39,241 nt of DNA from Holophaga sp. (GTDB lineage: Bacteria > Acidobacteriota > Holophagae > Holophagales > Holophagaceae). The notes beneath the pieces were generated by a model. That model searched no databases. It was given only the letters and a program-made list of their open reading frames with translations, and was not told the origin of the DNA. The stretch is taken from positions 1-39,241 of the forward strand of contig JARLGP010000173.1 of NCBI GenBank assembly GCA_031292735.1, read 5' to 3'. This document shows, in pieces, positions 24,653-33,000 of this stretch (its first letter is position 1; each line of letters opens with the position of its first letter). The position numbers were made by a program, and so were the translations under genes.

Positions 24653-25267
24653 TCAGAAGGGGCAGACGATGGCCTTTTCCGCCTCCAGGCGCAGCTCCTC
24701 CAGGTCATCCTGGGTCTTGAAGTCGAGGACCAGATCGAGAAGGTCCTGCTCCCGGTGGTCGATCCACCAGGCGGCGTCCGTTTTCGCCAAAAGCGGCGGG
24801 AGGATCAGGGCCAGGTAGCGTTCCGTGGCCGGTTCCAGGCCCTTCAGCTTCCGCTCCTGGTCCATCCGCCAGGCCTCCATCTTGACCTTGGACAGGGTGG
24901 CGGCCCGCAGGGACCGGGCCCAGGATACCTGCCGCAGGGCCCCTTCGAGCTCGGGGAGGTCCTGGACATCGCAAAGCAGCTCCTGCTCCTCGGCCTTCTT
25001 CAGCGACCAGCAGGCGGTGCAGTCCTGCCCCTTCTGCCACTCGGCATCCTTTTCCTTCTTCCACTTGGGGCCGGTGAACGCGTGCGACTCCTTGTGGCCG
25101 CAGGCGTGCAGGACGGTGGTCCCGCCCCGGCGGGCCCTTCCCAGGCTGGAGGCCCGGCGAGGGCGGGCCTTCTTCGCCTTCGGCTTCCCTTGGGCTTTGG
25201 GTTTGAGCCCTGCCTTGGGAAAGCCGCTTTTCGTGGTTTTAAGGGACTTCCGTTGGGGCCAAGCCAT
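24653..25267 (-). CDS. Hypothetical protein with basic tail and Cys/His cluster
   Basis: A 204-residue protein of no family I recognise. Residues 1-50 are very basic (Lys/Arg/Pro-rich), as in nucleic-acid-binding tails. A possible zinc site follows: C56-x-H58 (HACGHKESHAF) and C83-x-x-C86 (CTACW). The C-terminal half is helical and acidic, with LILPPLLAKTDAAWWIDHRE and LLDLVLDF. The ATG at 25267 has AGGAG seven bases upstream, which favours it over an ATG six codons earlier. It stands alone between the ugp operon and another orphan gene. I see no sign of transfer other than its orphan character. Confidence 0.65.
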   Translation of the reverse strand: MAWPQRKSLKTTKSGFPKAGLKPKAQGKPKAKKARPRRASSLGRARRGGTTVLHACGHKESHAFTGPKWKKEKDAEWQKGQDCTACWSLKKAEEQELLCDVQDLPELEGALRQVSWARSLRAATLSKVKMEAWRMDQERKLKGLEPATERYLALILPPLLAKTDAAWWIDHREQDLLDLVLDFKTQDDLEELRLEAEKAIVCPF

Positions 25268-25374
25268 CAAGCTACTCCTGGGCATCCGGCCACTGCCATT
25301 GAATGATTCCGGCCAGGAATCAATAGTGGTTCAGGCGGACCTGCCGCTGCAAGGTGATAGCCGGGAACGGTCCT

Positions 25375-25791
25375 CTACCCCTCGAAAGGGAGGTCTTCCT
25401 CGTCTGGGCCAGGGGGAGCGACAACATTCACCATCTCGCTGATGGTCACGCCGTTGGCATAGTTGTGTTGCAACAAAGCCAGCCCCACCGGAAATTCAAG
25501 CGGGATCGTGTAGGTTGTGGTGTTCTCCGCGGGATGGCCGACCGGGAGGAATTGGCCGCCCAGGGATACGGAGGCCAGAATTCCCATCCCGCTGGTCAGG
25601 GTAATAAAGGCGCCTTGCTCCACGGTATCCACAGGGTTCGCTGGAGCCGGGACCGGAGCCGGGGCCGGGGCCTGCACGGGAGGTGGCACATCCGGGGCCC
25701 CCGCGCCGGCGGCACAAAGAGCGACCGGGCAGAAGCTGGCAAGGGCCAACGTAAGCGCCCTTGCAGGCTTAAACATTGCTGACATTCGCAT
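25375..25791 (-). CDS. Hypothetical exported protein with Pro/Ala linker
   Basis: A 138-residue protein with a signal peptide (about 1-31; ALTLALASFCPVALCAAG), a Pro/Ala-rich linker (PPPVQAPAPAPVPAPANP) and a beta-rich domain of about 80 residues (GAFITLTSGMGILASVSLGG; TYTIPLEFPVGLALLQ). It ends in an acidic tail. GGAGG six bases before the ATG at 25791 fixes the start; the frame stays open upstream but without a ribosome site. No family recognised. Probably periplasmic or outer-membrane attached. Confidence 0.65.
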   Translation of the reverse strand: MRMSAMFKPARALTLALASFCPVALCAAGAGAPDVPPPVQAPAPAPVPAPANPVDTVEQGAFITLTSGMGILASVSLGGQFLPVGHPAENTTTYTIPLEFPVGLALLQHNYANGVTISEMVNVVAPPGPDEEDLPFEG

Positions 25792-25967
25792 GAAAATCCT
25801 CCAGGTCGATACCCCCCAAAGGCGTAGGGACGCCGGGCTGGTCATTCGTAATGATTCAATGCCGATTCGAGACTCGAGGTTCCCTGATCCCATGGGAAGA
25901 AAGGTGTTCAGGCCTGAAGGCGATGCGAATTGCGAATCGGTCTACGACTGCCCCCCAGCCCGTCCCC

Positions 25968-26666
25968 TCAATCCCACAGGAACGACGTGAACTCGCTGAC
26001 CGCGGCGCGCTCGGGCACCAGTCGGTTGACCGGCGCTTCCGGGTCGGCGAGGCCCAGCGCCATGCCGCAGACCAGGATGTCGTCTTCGGGAATCGGCAGG
26101 TGCTGGCGGATGATCCGGTGGTACTTGGAAAAGGCCGCCTGCGGGCAGGTGTGCAGCCCCTCGCCCCGGGCGGCGATCATCACCGACTGCAGGAAGGCCC
26201 CCAGGTCGATCCAGGCGCCGTAGCCCTGGCGCTTGTCCAGGGTGAAGAACAGGCCCACCGGCGCGTGGAAGAAGGCGTAGTTGAGCGCCCTCTGCCGCTT
26301 CATGGCCGCCAGGTCGCCCTTGGGCACCCCGGCCAGCTGGTAGAGCGCCTTGCCCAGCTGGCGCCGCCGGCGGAGGTAGGGCTCGGTCCATTCCTCCGGG
26401 TAGTAGCGGTATTCCTGCTCGTAGCCGGGCGCGTCGGCGTCGTCGGCGGCCAGGATCGCCTGGACCAGACGGTCGCGGTGGCTGCCGGCCACCACCTGCA
26501 CGTGCCAGGGCTGGATGTTCGAACCGCTGGGCGCCTGCCTGGCGATATCCAGGATCCGTTCCACCGTCGGCCGCGGCACCGGGGTCGGCAGGAAGGCCCG
26601 GACGCTGCGGCGGGAACAGATCGCCTCGGCGGGGGTGGCAGCGACGGAATTGGTCAGGGTAGCCAT
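25968..26666 (-). CDS. Nitroreductase family flavoprotein
   Basis: A 232-residue FMN-dependent nitroreductase-fold protein. The FMN-phosphate motif CSRRSVRAFLP is near the start, then APSGSNIQPWHVQVV, WIDLGAFLQSVMIAARGEGL and a C-terminal GMALGLADPEAPVNRLV. Such enzymes reduce nitro compounds, quinones or enoates with NAD(P)H; the natural substrate is not clear. The start is given at 26666; an ATG at 26702 is possible, and neither has a good ribosome site. It is divergent from the FAD oxidase gene, with 135 bases between them that would hold both promoters. Confidence 0.9.
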   Translation of the reverse strand: MATLTNSVAATPAEAICSRRSVRAFLPTPVPRPTVERILDIARQAPSGSNIQPWHVQVVAGSHRDRLVQAILAADDADAPGYEQEYRYYPEEWTEPYLRRRRQLGKALYQLAGVPKGDLAAMKRQRALNYAFFHAPVGLFFTLDKRQGYGAWIDLGAFLQSVMIAARGEGLHTCPQAAFSKYHRIIRQHLPIPEDDILVCGMALGLADPEAPVNRLVPERAAVSEFTSFLWD

Positions 26667-26801
26667 GGCCCCAGGGTGCCAGATATTTCTTTGATATTCC
26701 ATGGGTCGCCTGGGCGGCAGGTTTTTTGTAGACTCAATCATGATGACGTCGCCGCGGGTGTCCACCCGGCCTGACCAAGTCGTCCGTTGGCGGAGGCCAC
26801 C

Positions 26802-28190
26802 ATGACCTTGACTGGAATTCTGGATGAACTGCGGCGGGCGGTGGGGGCAGAGCATGTGCTGGACTCCGGGGTGGACCGGTTCGGCTATTCCTACGACGCC
26901 TCCTCCCTGCCCCTGGTGCCGCCGAGCCTGCCCGACCTGGTGGTGCGCCCGCGCACCGCCGGGGAGGTGGCCGCGGTCATGGCGCTGGCCCACGCCCACG
27001 GCATCCCGGTCACCCCCCGGGGCGCCGCCAGCGGCCGCAGCGGGGGCTCCGTGCCGTTCGAGGCCGGCATCGTCCTGGCCATGGACCGCATGACCGACAT
27101 CCTGGAGATCGACGAAAGCAACATGATGGTGACAGTGGAGCCGGGCGTGCGCACCATGGACCTCTACGACGCCTGCGCCGCCCGGGGCCTGTTCTACCCG
27201 CCCGACCCGGCCAGCTGGAAGTTCTGCACCATCGGCGGCAACATCGCCGAGAATTCCGGCGGCATGCGCGCCGTGAAGTACGGGGTCACCCGCAACTACG
27301 TCATGGGCCTGCAGGTGGTGCTGGCCGACGGCACCCTGCTGGAAACCGGCGGCAAGGCCATCAAGAACGTCACCGGCTACGACCTCACCAGCCTGTTCAC
27401 CGGCTCCGAAGGCACCCTGGGGGTCATCACCCGGGTGCTGCTGCGGCTGATCCCGCTGCCCAAGGCGCGCGGGGTGATCCGCATCCTGTTCGGGTCCATG
27501 GACGACGGCTGCGCCACCGTGCAGCGCATGCTGCAGCAGGACGTGGTCCCCTCCGCCGCCGAGATCCTGGACGAGCTCAGCCTGGGCGCCGTGGCCGGCC
27601 ACCAGAACCTGGAACTGCCCGCCGAGGCCCGGTGCTGCCTGCTCATCGAGATCGACGGCGAGGACGGCGCCGCCCTGGAGGCGCAGTCCCGGCGCATCCG
27701 GACCGTGGCGGCCGGCTGCGGCTGCCTGGACTTCCGGGTGGCCCAGTCCCAGGCCGAGGCCGACGAGCTGTGGTCCCTGCGCCGGGGCCTCAGCTCGGCC
27801 GTGTCGGCCCTGGCCCCGGACTGGCTGCCGGAGGACATCTCCGCCCCCCGGGGCGCCTTCCCCGAGGTGGTGAGGCAGATCCGCGCCATTTCCGACCAGT
27901 ACCGGCTGCCCATCCCGGTGTTCGGCCATGCCGGGGACGGCAACCTGCACCCCTCGGTGCTCTACGACAAGGCGGATCCCAGCGAGACCGAACGGGCCCA
28001 CCGGGCGGTGGACGCCATCATCGAGGCCGCCCTGGCCGCCGGCGGCACCCTCACCGGGGAGCACGGCATCGGCCTGACCAAGCGCCCGTACCTGGAGCAG
28101 GCCCTGGGCGCCGCCGGGGTGCACACCCTCCAGGCCATCAAGAAGAGCCTCGATCCCAAGGGCATCCTCAATCCGGGAAAGATCTGGTGA
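26802..28190 (+). CDS. FAD-binding oxidase, GlcD/D-lactate dehydrogenase type
   Basis: A 462-residue FAD-linked 2-hydroxyacid dehydrogenase of the GlcD type. The FAD-binding PCMH part includes PDLVVRPRTAGEVAAVM, TPRGAASGRSGGSVPFEAG, CTIGGNIAENSGGMRAVKYG and NVTGYDLTSLFTGSEGTLG. The C-terminal domain shows FGHAGDGNLHPSVLYD, GGTLTGEHGIGLTKRPYL and the end DPKGILNPGKIW. It should oxidise glycolate, D-lactate or a similar acid to the keto acid. The iron-sulfur partner (GlcF-like) and GlcE are absent from the neighbourhood. The ATG at 26802 has GGAGG five bases upstream, better than the in-frame TTG at 26787. Confidence 0.92.
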   Translation: MTLTGILDELRRAVGAEHVLDSGVDRFGYSYDASSLPLVPPSLPDLVVRPRTAGEVAAVMALAHAHGIPVTPRGAASGRSGGSVPFEAGIVLAMDRMTDILEIDESNMMVTVEPGVRTMDLYDACAARGLFYPPDPASWKFCTIGGNIAENSGGMRAVKYGVTRNYVMGLQVVLADGTLLETGGKAIKNVTGYDLTSLFTGSEGTLGVITRVLLRLIPLPKARGVIRILFGSMDDGCATVQRMLQQDVVPSAAEILDELSLGAVAGHQNLELPAEARCCLLIEIDGEDGAALEAQSRRIRTVAAGCGCLDFRVAQSQAEADELWSLRRGLSSAVSALAPDWLPEDISAPRGAFPEVVRQIRAISDQYRLPIPVFGHAGDGNLHPSVLYDKADPSETERAHRAVDAIIEAALAAGGTLTGEHGIGLTKRPYLEQALGAAGVHTLQAIKKSLDPKGILNPGKIW

Positions 28191-28272
28191 ACGGCGGCAA
28201 ATTCATGGCCCTATCCGTCCCTCAAGGCATTTAATCGCTGGGAAATACCGCCCGGGCCGGTCGAGATAATTC

Positions 28273-28301
28273 TTGACAAATGCATATACCGTATATATAT
28301 T
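28273..28301 (+). promoter_or_regulatory. Sigma-70-type promoter with palindrome in the spacer
   Basis: A perfect TTGACA at 28273-28278, a 17-base spacer and TATATT at 28296-28301. A 6-bp dyad, ATATAC-C-GTATAT, at 28284-28296 fills most of the spacer and could bind a repressor. It lies 105 bases before the ATG of the amino-acid binding-protein gene in an AT-rich pocket. Confidence 0.7.
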
Positions 28302-28406
28302 TCCCACCTGAGCTCACTGCATGGTTGGGTGTCGTTCCGGCTTTTATTGGGCCGGTCCATCGGGTTCTTGTTTGTCTGCAATGATCTAAACCAAAGGAGA
28401 GAAACG

Positions 28407-29249
28407 ATGGTTCCTCGTGGCGGATTCAGGAAATGGTTGCTGCCGATAACCGCGCTTGCCTTGGGCTTGGCCTTCTCCGCCAGCGCGCAGGCGCAGGATC
28501 TCCTGGCCAAGGTGAAGAGCAGCGGCGAGCTGGTGATCGGCAGCGAGTTCCAGTTCGCGCCCTTCGATTTTATCGAGAACGGCGTGCACAAGGGCCTCAA
28601 CGTGGATGTCTTCGACCAGGTGGCCAAACAGATGGGCGTCAAAGCCAAATACGTGGATCTGCCCTGGGAGAGCGTCCTGCCCGGCCTGGAAGCGCATAAA
28701 TATGAAATTGTTGCCGGTCCGGCCACGGTCACCCAGGAACGCATGAAACGCTATCGCTATACCGTGCCCATCGCCGAAGCCAGCGTGGGTTTCATCAAGC
28801 GGGCCAGCGACAAGAGCATCAAGACCTCCAGCGATGTTGCGGGCAAGGCGGTGGGCGGCCAGAAGGCCTCCGCGCAGCTGGACCAGGTGAAGGCCTTCGT
28901 GGCCACCCTGCCGGGCAAGACCGCGGTGCGCGAGTACATCGACAACAACCAGGCCTATGCCGACTTGGCCGCAGGGCGGATCGTCGCGGTGGGCAATTCC
29001 CTCCCCAACAATGGCTATGTGGCCGCCAAGCGGCCCGACGTGTTCGCCCTGGTGCAGCCCACCTTCGGCGTGAAGACCTATTTTGCTTTCATCGGTCTCA
29101 AGGATGCGGCTTCCAAGGGCCTGCTGGACGCCGTGGATGCGGCGCTGGTGAGCATGGAAAAGGACGGCCGGATGGCCACCATCCAGAAGAAATGGTTCGG
29201 CACCACCATGCAGTTGCCGGGCAAGCCCATCGAGAAGCCGAACATCTAG
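28407..29249 (+). CDS. Amino-acid-type ABC transporter, substrate-binding protein
   Basis: A 280-residue periplasmic binding protein of family 3 (SBP_bac_3). A signal peptide (about 1-29; ALALGLAFSASAQAQ) is followed by GELVIGSEFQFAPFDF, KGLNVDVFDQVAKQMG, VDLPWESVLPGLEAHKYEIV and VTQERMKRYRYTVP, the typical ligand-site segments. The ligand is probably a polar amino acid or a related small acid; the exact one cannot be read from sequence. AAAGGAGAG five bases before the ATG gives strong translation. It leads an operon with two permeases and an ATPase, behind a good promoter and before a strong intercistronic hairpin. Codon use is less GC-biased at some positions than in its neighbours. Confidence 0.9.
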   Translation: MVPRGGFRKWLLPITALALGLAFSASAQAQDLLAKVKSSGELVIGSEFQFAPFDFIENGVHKGLNVDVFDQVAKQMGVKAKYVDLPWESVLPGLEAHKYEIVAGPATVTQERMKRYRYTVPIAEASVGFIKRASDKSIKTSSDVAGKAVGGQKASAQLDQVKAFVATLPGKTAVREYIDNNQAYADLAAGRIVAVGNSLPNNGYVAAKRPDVFALVQPTFGVKTYFAFIGLKDAASKGLLDAVDAALVSMEKDGRMATIQKKWFGTTMQLPGKPIEKPNI

Positions 29250-29276
29250 CTTTTGTTCCCTGAACCTTGCCGACGA

Positions 29277-29311
29277 CGTTGTGTTGCGCCGGACTCCGGC
29301 ACAACACAACG
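29277..29311 (+). terminator. Intercistronic hairpin between binding-protein and permease genes
   Basis: CGTTGTGTTGCGCCGG, ACT loop, CCGGCACAACACAACG: 16-bp arms with a single mismatch. There is no T-tract, so it is more likely an mRNA-stabilising or partial-attenuation element that keeps binding-protein message in excess over the permease message. Confidence 0.65.
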
Positions 29312-29359
29312 CTTCCGTTTGATAATCCTGTGGGAATTGCTCCCCGGCCGGTCCCATCC

Positions 29360-30019
29360 ATGCAGACCCTTCTGAGTATGTTCCACACGCTTCCGCTGCT
29401 GGCGGGAGCCGCCTGCGCCACCCTGCTGATATCTTTGGTTTCGTTGGTCTTCGCCTTCATTCTCGGGGTGCTGGTGTGCGCCATGGGGTTTTCCCGCCCG
29501 GCCATGCTCCGGGGTTGGGCCATCGCCCATGTGCACTTCTTCCGGGGCGTGCCCCTGCTGGTCCAGCTGTTGCTGTTGTATTACCTGCTGCCTTCGCTGG
29601 GCATCAACCTGTCCTCCCTGGCGGCAGCGATCATCGCGGTCTCCCTGTGCAGCTCGGCCTACGTGGCCGAAATCCTGCGCGGCGGTTTCCTGGGCATTCC
29701 GCCGGGGCAGCTGGAGGCGGCGCACATGGTGGGACTGAGCGGCCTGGACACCCTGCGGCGGATCCAGGTGCCGCAGGCGCTGCGGTTGACCCTGCCGGCG
29801 CTGGTCAATGAAATGATCCTGGTGATCAAGGCCTCGTCGCTGGTGTCGGCGGTGGGCGTGGCGGAACTGACCCGCACGGCCCAGAACATCGCCGCCAGCA
29901 CCTACAAGCCCATGGAGATCTACTTCCTGGTGGGCGTGGTGTACTTCCTCATGAACATCCTGCTGGCGCGCCTGGGCGTCCTGGGCGAGCGCCGGCTGGC
30001 GAAGGCGCACCAACGATGA
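29360..30019 (+). CDS. Amino-acid-type ABC transporter, permease 1
   Basis: A 219-residue inner-membrane permease of the HisM/HisQ family. Landmarks are HVHFFRGVPLLVQLLLLYY, SSAYVAEILRGGFLGIPPGQ and the EAA-type loop LEAAHMVGLSGLDTLRRIQV. About five TM segments. The start is taken as the ATG at 29360, just before the first TM, although no strong ribosome site is seen; an ATG at 29378 is possible. Its stop overlaps the next permease start by four bases, so the two are coupled. Confidence 0.9.
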   Translation: MQTLLSMFHTLPLLAGAACATLLISLVSLVFAFILGVLVCAMGFSRPAMLRGWAIAHVHFFRGVPLLVQLLLLYYLLPSLGINLSSLAAAIIAVSLCSSAYVAEILRGGFLGIPPGQLEAAHMVGLSGLDTLRRIQVPQALRLTLPALVNEMILVIKASSLVSAVGVAELTRTAQNIAASTYKPMEIYFLVGVVYFLMNILLARLGVLGERRLAKAHQR

Positions 30020-30678
30020 GATTCGATCCCTCAGTCCTCACCCAGAACGCCGGCGCCATCCTCGGCGGGTTCGCGGTCACCCTGGAAACCTGGATCGCCG
30101 GCGTGCTGATCGGCATCCTGGCCGGCCTGGTGATCGCCCTGCTGCAGCTGTACTGCGGGCGGGCGGTGTCCGGGCTGCTGCGCGCCTACATCGAAGTGGT
30201 GCGCGGCACCCCGTTCCTGATCCAGCTGTTCTTCCTGTACTACGGCGGGCCCTCCATCGGGCTCCAGCTGGAGCCGATCACCGCCGGGATCCTGGGCCTG
30301 GGCATCTACGGCAGCGCCTATTTCGCCGAAGTGTTCCGGGCCGGGTTCCGCTCGGTGCCCCGGGGCCAGCTGGAAGCCGGCATCTGCCTGTGCATGACCC
30401 GCTGGCAGATGGTCTACCGGATCATGCTGCCGCAGATGCTGGTGATCATCGTGCCGGCCCTGAGCAACACCGTCATCGTGCTGAGCAAGGAGACTGCGGT
30501 GCTTTCGATGATCACCGTGCCCGAACTGACCGGGGTGCTCACCGGCATCGGCAGTTCCTCCTTCGCCTTCCTGGAAGTGCTGGTGGCCCTGTGCATCGGC
30601 TACCTGATCCTGGTGGAGCTGACCGCGTACTGCGGGCGCTGGGCGGAACGCAAGGTCGGCCGGTTCATGCTTCGGTAA
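30016..30678 (+). CDS. Amino-acid-type ABC transporter, permease 2
   Basis: A 220-residue partner permease of the same family. The characteristic segments are [40 protein letters not shown] and [20 protein letters not shown]. The Gly of the EAA loop is replaced by Cys in LCMTRW, a mild departure. About five TM segments. Overlaps permease 1 by four bases and is followed after 19 bases by the ATPase gene. Confidence 0.92.
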   Translation: MRFDPSVLTQNAGAILGGFAVTLETWIAGVLIGILAGLVIALLQLYCGRAVSGLLRAYIEVVRGTPFLIQLFFLYYGGPSIGLQLEPITAGILGLGIYGSAYFAEVFRAGFRSVPRGQLEAGICLCMTRWQMVYRIMLPQMLVIIVPALSNTVIVLSKETAVLSMITVPELTGVLTGIGSSSFAFLEVLVALCIGYLILVELTAYCGRWAERKVGRFMLR

Positions 30679-30697
30679 AGCCCCATTGAGGAACCCC

Positions 30698-31537
30698 ATG
30701 TACGAGAATCCAGATGTGAACAGCGATGCCGGCAGGGAGACCATGATCCAGCTGTGCCACGTGGTCAAGCGGTTCGGCGCCAACGAGGTGATCAAGGGCG
30801 TCGACCTGGAGATCCACAAGTCCGAAGTGGTGTGCATCATCGGCCCGTCCGGCTCGGGCAAGAGCACCCTGCTGCGCTGCATGGCCTTCCTGGAGGAGTA
30901 CAGCGAGGGCGAGGTGTTCGTGGTGGGCGAGCTGCTCGGCTACAAGGACCGCGCCGGCCAGCGGGTGCGCGCCAGCGACGCCGAGATCAACCAGGTGCGC
31001 CGCAACGTCGGCATGGTATTCCAGCAGTTCAACCTCTGGCCGCACATGACCGCGCTCGGCAACGTCATCGAGGCCCTGCTGCGGGTGCGCCGGATGGAAC
31101 GGCCCCAGGCCAGGGAACAGGGCATGCGCATGCTGGACAAGGTCGGCATGGGCTGGAAGGCCGACTCCTATCCGGCCCAGCTGTCCGGCGGCGAGCAGCA
31201 GCGGGTGGCCATCGCCCGGGCGCTGGCCATGGAGCCGCACATCATGCTGTTCGACGAGCCCACCTCGTCGCTGGACCCCGAGCTGGTGGGGGAGGTGCTC
31301 CAGGTCATGAAGCAGCTGGCCCGGGACGGCATGACCATGGTGGTGGTGACCCACGAGATGGGCTTCGCCGCCCATGTGGCCGACACGGTGGTGTTCATCG
31401 ACGAGGGCCGGATCGTCGCCCAGGGCTCCCCGGAGGAGATCTTCCAGGGCGAGCAGCATCCGCGGCTGCAGCAGTTCCTGCAGAACTACCTGGAGCGCAA
31501 CGCGTTCTGGACCCGCAACGGCGACAATCCTTCTTAA
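30698..31537 (+). CDS. Amino-acid-type ABC transporter, ATPase
   Basis: A 279-residue ABC ATPase of the GlnQ/HisP type that powers the two preceding permeases. Walker A is GPSGSGKST (49-57), the Q-loop is [15 protein letters not shown], the signature is [15 protein letters not shown], Walker B is [15 protein letters not shown], and the switch His is in [14 protein letters not shown]. The insert between Walker A and the Q-loop ([18 protein letters not shown]) is like that of HisP. The ATG at 30698 with GAGGAA six bases before it is preferred to an in-frame TTG at 30686. A terminator follows at 31668. Confidence 0.93.
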   Translation: MYENPDVNSDAGRETMIQLCHVVKRFGANEVIKGVDLEIHKSEVVCIIGPSGSGKSTLLRCMAFLEEYSEGEVFVVGELLGYKDRAGQRVRASDAEINQVRRNVGMVFQQFNLWPHMTALGNVIEALLRVRRMERPQAREQGMRMLDKVGMGWKADSYPAQLSGGEQQRVAIARALAMEPHIMLFDEPTSSLDPELVGEVLQVMKQLARDGMTMVVVTHEMGFAAHVADTVVFIDEGRIVAQGSPEEIFQGEQHPRLQQFLQNYLERNAFWTRNGDNPS

Positions 31538-31667
31538 TATTGTCTATTGCACCATGAATACCTAGACATCATTATTAATTGCTCGTGAGTCGCCACCGAG
31601 CCTAAACAAGGCGGACAGTCGCAAGGATTCACACCGGCAACCTGCCAACCCGGTCCAACAACCGGCA

Positions 31668-31694
31668 GAGGCCCCCTCACGGGGGCTCATTTTT
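31668..31694 (+). terminator. Rho-independent terminator after the amino-acid ABC operon
   Basis: GAGGCCCCC, TCAC loop, GGGGGCTC followed by ATTTTTAGG. The stem has eight pairs and one bulged G. The preceding 130 bases of 3' untranslated sequence hold another short dyad around CCGGT-ccaaca-ACCGG (about 31650-31665) and no gene. Confidence 0.8.
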
Positions 31695-31735
31695 AGGGTT
31701 CGTCCGGAATGGACAAGTCATTCCGGCACGACGGT

Positions 31736-32470
31736 TCAGCTTATGCCGAAGTGTTCCCGCAACCGGGGCGCCCCGCCCCGGCTGGCTTCGATCTCCTCGC
31801 CGCCCACCAGCCGCACCATGGCCCGGCCGCCGAGGGTGGGCCGCAGCCCCAGCACGGCCTCCAGCCGCACCAGCAGGTGCCGGTGGATGCGCAGCAGGCC
31901 GGTGGGAAAGGCGGCCTCCACTTCGGCCAGGGTCTTCCAATGGGTGCGCAGCCGGCCGCCGGCATGGGCCCAGACCACTTCGCCTTCCACCTCGAAGTAG
32001 GTGGTCTTGTGCAGATCCACGAACACCACCCCGTCCCCGGCCTGGACGGGATAACGGCGCAGCACCGGGGCGGGCGGCAGCACGGCCAGGGCACTGCGGT
32101 GGGCGATGCGATGGAGCGCCCGGTCCAGGCGGGAGGCCGTGACTGGCTTGAGCAGGAAGTCCACCACCCCCGAATCGAAAGCCTCCACGGCGTGCTCCGG
32201 GAACGCGGTGGTGACCACGATGGGCACCCGCCCATTCAGGGCGCGCAGGATGGCCAGGCCGTCCCGGTCGGGCCGGTGGAGTTCCAGGAACGCCGCCTCC
32301 ACTTCCCGGTGGTCGCCGATCCAGTCCTGGGCGCTGCGGCCGTCGGAGAAGCTGTTCAGCACCGCGCAGCCGGCCTCCTGCAGCTGGTGCACCAGCCGTT
32401 TCCGGCTGAGCCCTTCGTCCTCCACCACCACCACCTTCAAATGCGGAGCGCGCATCAACGAGCCGGTCAT
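31736..32470 (-). CDS. LytTR-family response regulator with Glu at the phosphorylation site
   Basis: A 244-residue regulator. The receiver domain (about 11-125) has the acidic pair VVEDE and K108 in LLKPV, but where LytTR receivers read F-L-D-I it reads FLELHRPDRDG, so E63 takes the place of the phosphorylated Asp. The LytTR DNA-binding domain (about 140-244) is intact: VDLHKTTYFEVEGEVVWAHA, LLRIHRHLLVRLEAVLGLRP and EASRGGAPRLREHFGI. GAGGTG lies five bases before the ATG. No LytS-type kinase is nearby. The Asp-to-Glu change often mimics phosphorylation, so it may be constitutively active; this is inference. The target could be its own promoter region (32471-33000). Confidence 0.85.
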   Translation of the reverse strand: MTGSLMRAPHLKVVVVEDEGLSRKRLVHQLQEAGCAVLNSFSDGRSAQDWIGDHREVEAAFLELHRPDRDGLAILRALNGRVPIVVTTAFPEHAVEAFDSGVVDFLLKPVTASRLDRALHRIAHRSALAVLPPAPVLRRYPVQAGDGVVFVDLHKTTYFEVEGEVVWAHAGGRLRTHWKTLAEVEAAFPTGLLRIHRHLLVRLEAVLGLRPTLGGRAMVRLVGGEEIEASRGGAPRLREHFGIS

Positions 32471-33000
32471 GGCCGCACCTCGGGAGCCGATTCGAACGGG
32501 CCTGCCGGGATATTTTGCCTAGGCCTGGGCGATCCTTGCCCAGGTTTGGCGAGCGCAGGACCGCACGGGCAGGCGCGAGAGCGGAGGGCGGCGACGGGCA
32601 GGATCTCCTTGCGGGAGAACCCCATCACGGTCATGGCCTGACCCTTGCTACGGGGATTGGGGCGATGGGCAGGGGTAGCGATCGAAGGGGTGAACATGCT
32701 CCGGTCAAGCATTTTTCGGGCCTGATCAAGGTTGCTCGGAGCTGATTCCATCGCTCCGCCCGACCTGCCCAAAAAACCATGGCCTCCCATGGCGATTCCG
32801 GCTCCTTCCAAGGACGCCTGGCGGGTGGGCCAGGTGGGCAAAGCTTGCTGCCCCAGAATCCTCACCGGCGGAGCGGGGCCGGCGGAGCGCTGGTCCGGTA
32901 TTCTCTTTGCATTTTTTGCAATAAATAGTTGCGTTTAATCCTTGAATAATTTGCAAAATACTATAAATTAATTACTTCACGTTCACTACGGGGGGCAATC
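32471..33000. other. 530-base divergent intergenic region
   Basis: It separates the LytTR gene from mgtC and I find no supported gene in it. It holds a perfect 7-bp dyad, CCTGGGC-gatcctt-GCCCAGG (32524-32544), and an AT-rich pocket from 32897 to 32985 with TTGCA-ttttt-TGCAA at 32907-32921. The AT-rich part probably carries the mgtC promoter, but no clean -35/-10 pair can be picked. Confidence 0.5.

Noticed and set aside
26787..26801. TTG start for the GlcD-type gene
   Set aside because: The ATG at 26802 has a full GGAGG at proper spacing; the TTG has none.
31590..31680. tRNA or tmRNA remnant after the ABC operon
   Set aside because: No cloverleaf, no TTC-type T loop and no CCA end can be drawn; only simple hairpins are present.
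32467..32865. 132-codon minus-strand frame upstream of the LytTR gene
   Set aside because: No ribosome site, no recognisable motif, Pro/Arg-rich chance composition, and it overlaps the LytTR start in another frame.
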